This document shows positions 61,397 through 64,000 of a stretch of DNA of 64,000 nt, piece after piece. Source of the stretch: Amoebidium appalachense (taxonomy: Eukaryota; Ichthyosporea); contig CAVNZM010000006.1 of the NCBI GenBank assembly GCA_963693365.1, positions 2,294,001-2,358,000 on the forward strand, given 5' to 3'. A program made the translations under genes and the position numbers. The notes beneath the pieces were generated by a model, which ran no database searches, was not told where the DNA came from, and was given only the letters and a program-made list of their open reading frames with translations. Position 1 is the first letter of the stretch, and every line of letters starts with the position of its first letter.

Positions 61397-61439
<43 letters not shown>

Positions 61440-61948
61440 CACACACACCCACCGTCACACACAGGTATACATGATGGTGTAAGCAACCGTTACTTTCTCA
61501 TTTGATTCGACCGTTGCTTCTTCCCTTAGGGCACTGGTACAATCAACGGACTTTACAACGGTGTGAGCAATGCCGTTGGTTTGGCCAGCGACCCAGCAAC
61601 GTGTAACCAACGGTGCAATCACTGATGATGACAATACGTGTAATCAAACGTGCAAGTAGCGCAGTAAACGTTGTATCAACGGGGCAAGGTAATGTGTAAG
61701 CAACGCATTTGATTGTTAAGCAACAAGTTGATTGTACACCCACAATATACATATCCAATGGGTGAGCAACGTTGTAAGTAACAAGCAATCACTGCAGCAA
61801 GCCACGTGTAAGTAACGTCCATTCAAGTGTGTAATCACCGGCAGCGGCTACACCGACAGCAACGCAATAAAACACACCCTTCACTGCACAGTGACCGGTG
61901 AAAGTAATGGAGGAACCAACGTGCAAGTGCAGGAGTGGGGGTGACCCG

Positions 61949-61988
<40 letters not shown>

Positions 61989-63235
61989 CGGACCGCTTTT
62001 CACCCACCCACCCATCGTCTGGGTTCTGCTCACTTTAGATAGACACTTCATACTTCGTTTTTGTGTTATAATACGTAGTATTTACATATTGTAAGATCTT
62101 CTCAGTTCGTGTTATGTTTTCATTCATTTACTTAATGAAAAAGATGTGCTCCTTGTACGTAAATTATGACATCGATCTCCAGTGTATTTGAGTACTTGTA
62201 ATCGTGTTGTGTCGGCTATATTCGTGTGTTTAGATATCGATTACAGCAACTGATTATAGGTACACGAGTCTACCCAGTGAGGGAGACACGTGTACATGTT
62301 ATGTGTACATGAATATCTTCGGTTATAACTGTGTTTTGCTGTTCGTGTTTTCTGTCCTGCTTTCTTTTCTTTTTCCTCTTTCTTCGTCTTTTCTTTTCTC
62401 TTTCTTTCTTCTCTTGTTTCCTTTCATTTAATTATATTTCTCTCTCACTAATATACGTTGAGTAGATTTATATTACTCGTTATGTTTTGATTGGTAGAAA
62501 AACACTTAGGTTACACTTTAGCTTGTCAGGTATGATTCATAGCTTAGTCAACCACTTTTGTTTTGTGTGTTGCCGTACTATATCCAATCAGTGGACTTAG
62601 TCAGAAAATGTCTGAGTCTTTGTAGCCGATGATAGGTTAGAAACACCACCTCTTTCCTCGTTACTCTTCACCTCTTTTCTTTCTTATAGCTGTGACCTAT
62701 GGTGTGTGTTCCCGCGTCTCCGGATCTATCCGGGAAATAATCAGTTAATTATGATTGGTTATTTTAGACATAGATCTGATTTCCGACTGGTCGGAAATCA
62801 TGTATGGATTTAACTTAAGGGAATTTCAGGTATTTATTAGCGATCAAAATAAATTGAGTTCAGTCGTGTCTAAACATTGATGTCTGTTGTGTACACTGCT
62901 CCGATCGTTCCGTGTTTTGTTGTTGTGTGTGTCTGTGGTGTTTTCACACTGCACCACTGTGTCTCTGCTTACATCCTAAATACTTATAGAATTTAACATT
63001 TTGTTTTATTCACGGAAGAGACCCGTACAACTGTGCACGTATGCACTTCAATAAATACACACTAGCACCACTGTATGATACAGATACACCAGCACCACAA
63101 TCCCAAACCCGTGTTAAGAAACACGTATAACACATGTGCCCCTCGTGTTCAACAACACGCTATAGCTGTTAAGTATCAAGAGATTTTTTCGTGACGCTGC
63201 AACCAAAAAGAGAGACAGGATAGACATGCATGCAA
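60165..63235. other. Convergent intergenic region
   Basis: Ordinary AT-richer sequence with a poly-C block (60943-60971), a (CA)n tract (61400-61433), a recurring GTGTAANCAACG-like motif (61476-61845), poly-C (61951-61987) and a TC-rich stretch (62350-62430). No gene is seen. Confidence 0.5.
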
Positions 63236-63858
63236 TCATTCATCATCCTCTACAGCAGCGGCCTCTACAACAATCCCACACATTTTCATATACTCTTTCA
63301 CTTCCTCCAAAGGCATAGTGGGTTTCCGTGCGTCCTCCAGCCACTCACATCGTTCTGGGTGTTGTACTTCTGGCGCTTGCGCTCAATACGGCGGGTCTCC
63401 TCCGCTGACATCTTATTGGCACGGCATCTCATGGTACGCAACGTTTCCCCGATGGAAGATGACAGCTGCTTGTCCGTGATGCTGGCCGCTTCACCAGTCA
63501 AGTGCCCCCGCGCAGAAATGTGGTTGCGCACAGCAGCGACAAACACACCCTTGTCTGCCTTGTCCATCTTGCCCCAGGTGAAGTCGAGAACATTCTGATC
63601 CATGTCCTGAAGATGCGCTCTTACGGCGTTGCTAACGGTGCCCTGAGAAATAGATGCGTTAGCTCTCTGTTTTTAAAAGAGGGAAAGCGCGGAAAAACAG
63701 GCTACTCAAAGACACACCAAAGCTCACCGGTCTCCATCACTATCGAAGGCACGCCAAAGCTTTTACTTATGGCATAGCTACCATTCACAAGGCACCCCAA
63801 ACACGGAGGAGCAGCGACCATAGAGCACAGCAGCAGCAGAACGGCTATTTTTTAACAT
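63236..63858 (-). CDS. Unrecognised small gene, possibly secreted, with frame problems
   Basis: The firm part is exon 63349-63642 (98 codons, acceptor TTTCTCAG), reading LDFTWGKMDKADKGVFVAAV and ISARGHLTGEAASITDKQLS. A one-base slip near 63345 leads into WLEDARKPTMPLEEVKEYMK and a stop at 63236. Upstream, 63664-63858 could encode AVLLLLCSMVAAPP, a signal-peptide-like stretch, then SKSFGVPSIVMET with a GTGAGC donor. There the start codon is one base out of frame (A6 run) and the junction phase disagrees. No family is recognised. Alternatives are two unrelated fragments or a decaying gene. Confidence 0.4.
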
Positions 63859-64000
63859 GTCATAAAAGTAGGAATTTCCATTCAAAAGTGGGGGAGGGGG
63901 GGGGGGGACAGTAACCCCTCTTGTATTTATAGCTCAGAGACTGGTACAATGATAAAAGGACTCATCCAGCCACTCACCGTAGGAAGTTCGATCTTTGTCT

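Overview
This is nuclear DNA from an intron-rich eukaryote. All recognisable genes are split by GT-AG introns whose phases agree. The introns are swollen with (GT)n, (CA)n, (CT)n, poly-C, poly-G and poly-A runs, there are no operons or Shine-Dalgarno sites, and a LINE fragment is present. The gene mix is alpha-arrestin, a BORCS5-like protein, an IkB-like ankyrin protein, a stand-alone gamma-glutamyl phosphate reductase and a bacterial-looking fatty-acyl-AMP-ligase fusion. It suggests a unicellular protist, possibly near the opisthokonts, but I cannot name the species. Most long reading frames here are translations of microsatellites and are not genes.

Layout: (1) 1-10699 (+), a FAAL adenylation/carrier/membrane/left-handed beta-helix fusion related to bacterial Pls/PosA-type enzymes. 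It is 5' truncated by the window edge and carries eight frameshifts plus one in-frame TGA. (2) 10700-16940, repeat-rich intergenic DNA with a composite satellite and a 49-bp minisatellite. (3) 16941-19283 (-), a three-exon alpha-arrestin. (4) 19284-22980, intergenic. (5) 22981-32561 (+), gamma-glutamyl phosphate reductase in about 13 exons, one only 20 nt long, with a foldback element in one intron. (6) 35520-44148 (+), a BORCS5-like gene in 9-11 exons. (7) 44836-50270 (+), a SWIM plus CCHC zinc-finger gene, probably MULE-related and damaged, preceded by a 71-bp direct repeat. (8) 53018-54312 (+), a 5'-truncated LINE. (9) 57259-60164 (+), an ankyrin-repeat IkB-like protein in four exons. (10) 63236-63858 (-), a small unrecognised gene.

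The genes do not form a pathway; they are independently transcribed neighbours. The main points of interest are a eukaryotic copy of a bacterial-type FAAL fusion that appears to be decaying while its neighbours are intact, introns bracketed by complementary GU/AC and G/C repeats, and several undescribed repeat or foldback elements. Exon coordinates were worked out by eye from reading frame, splice dinucleotides and phase.
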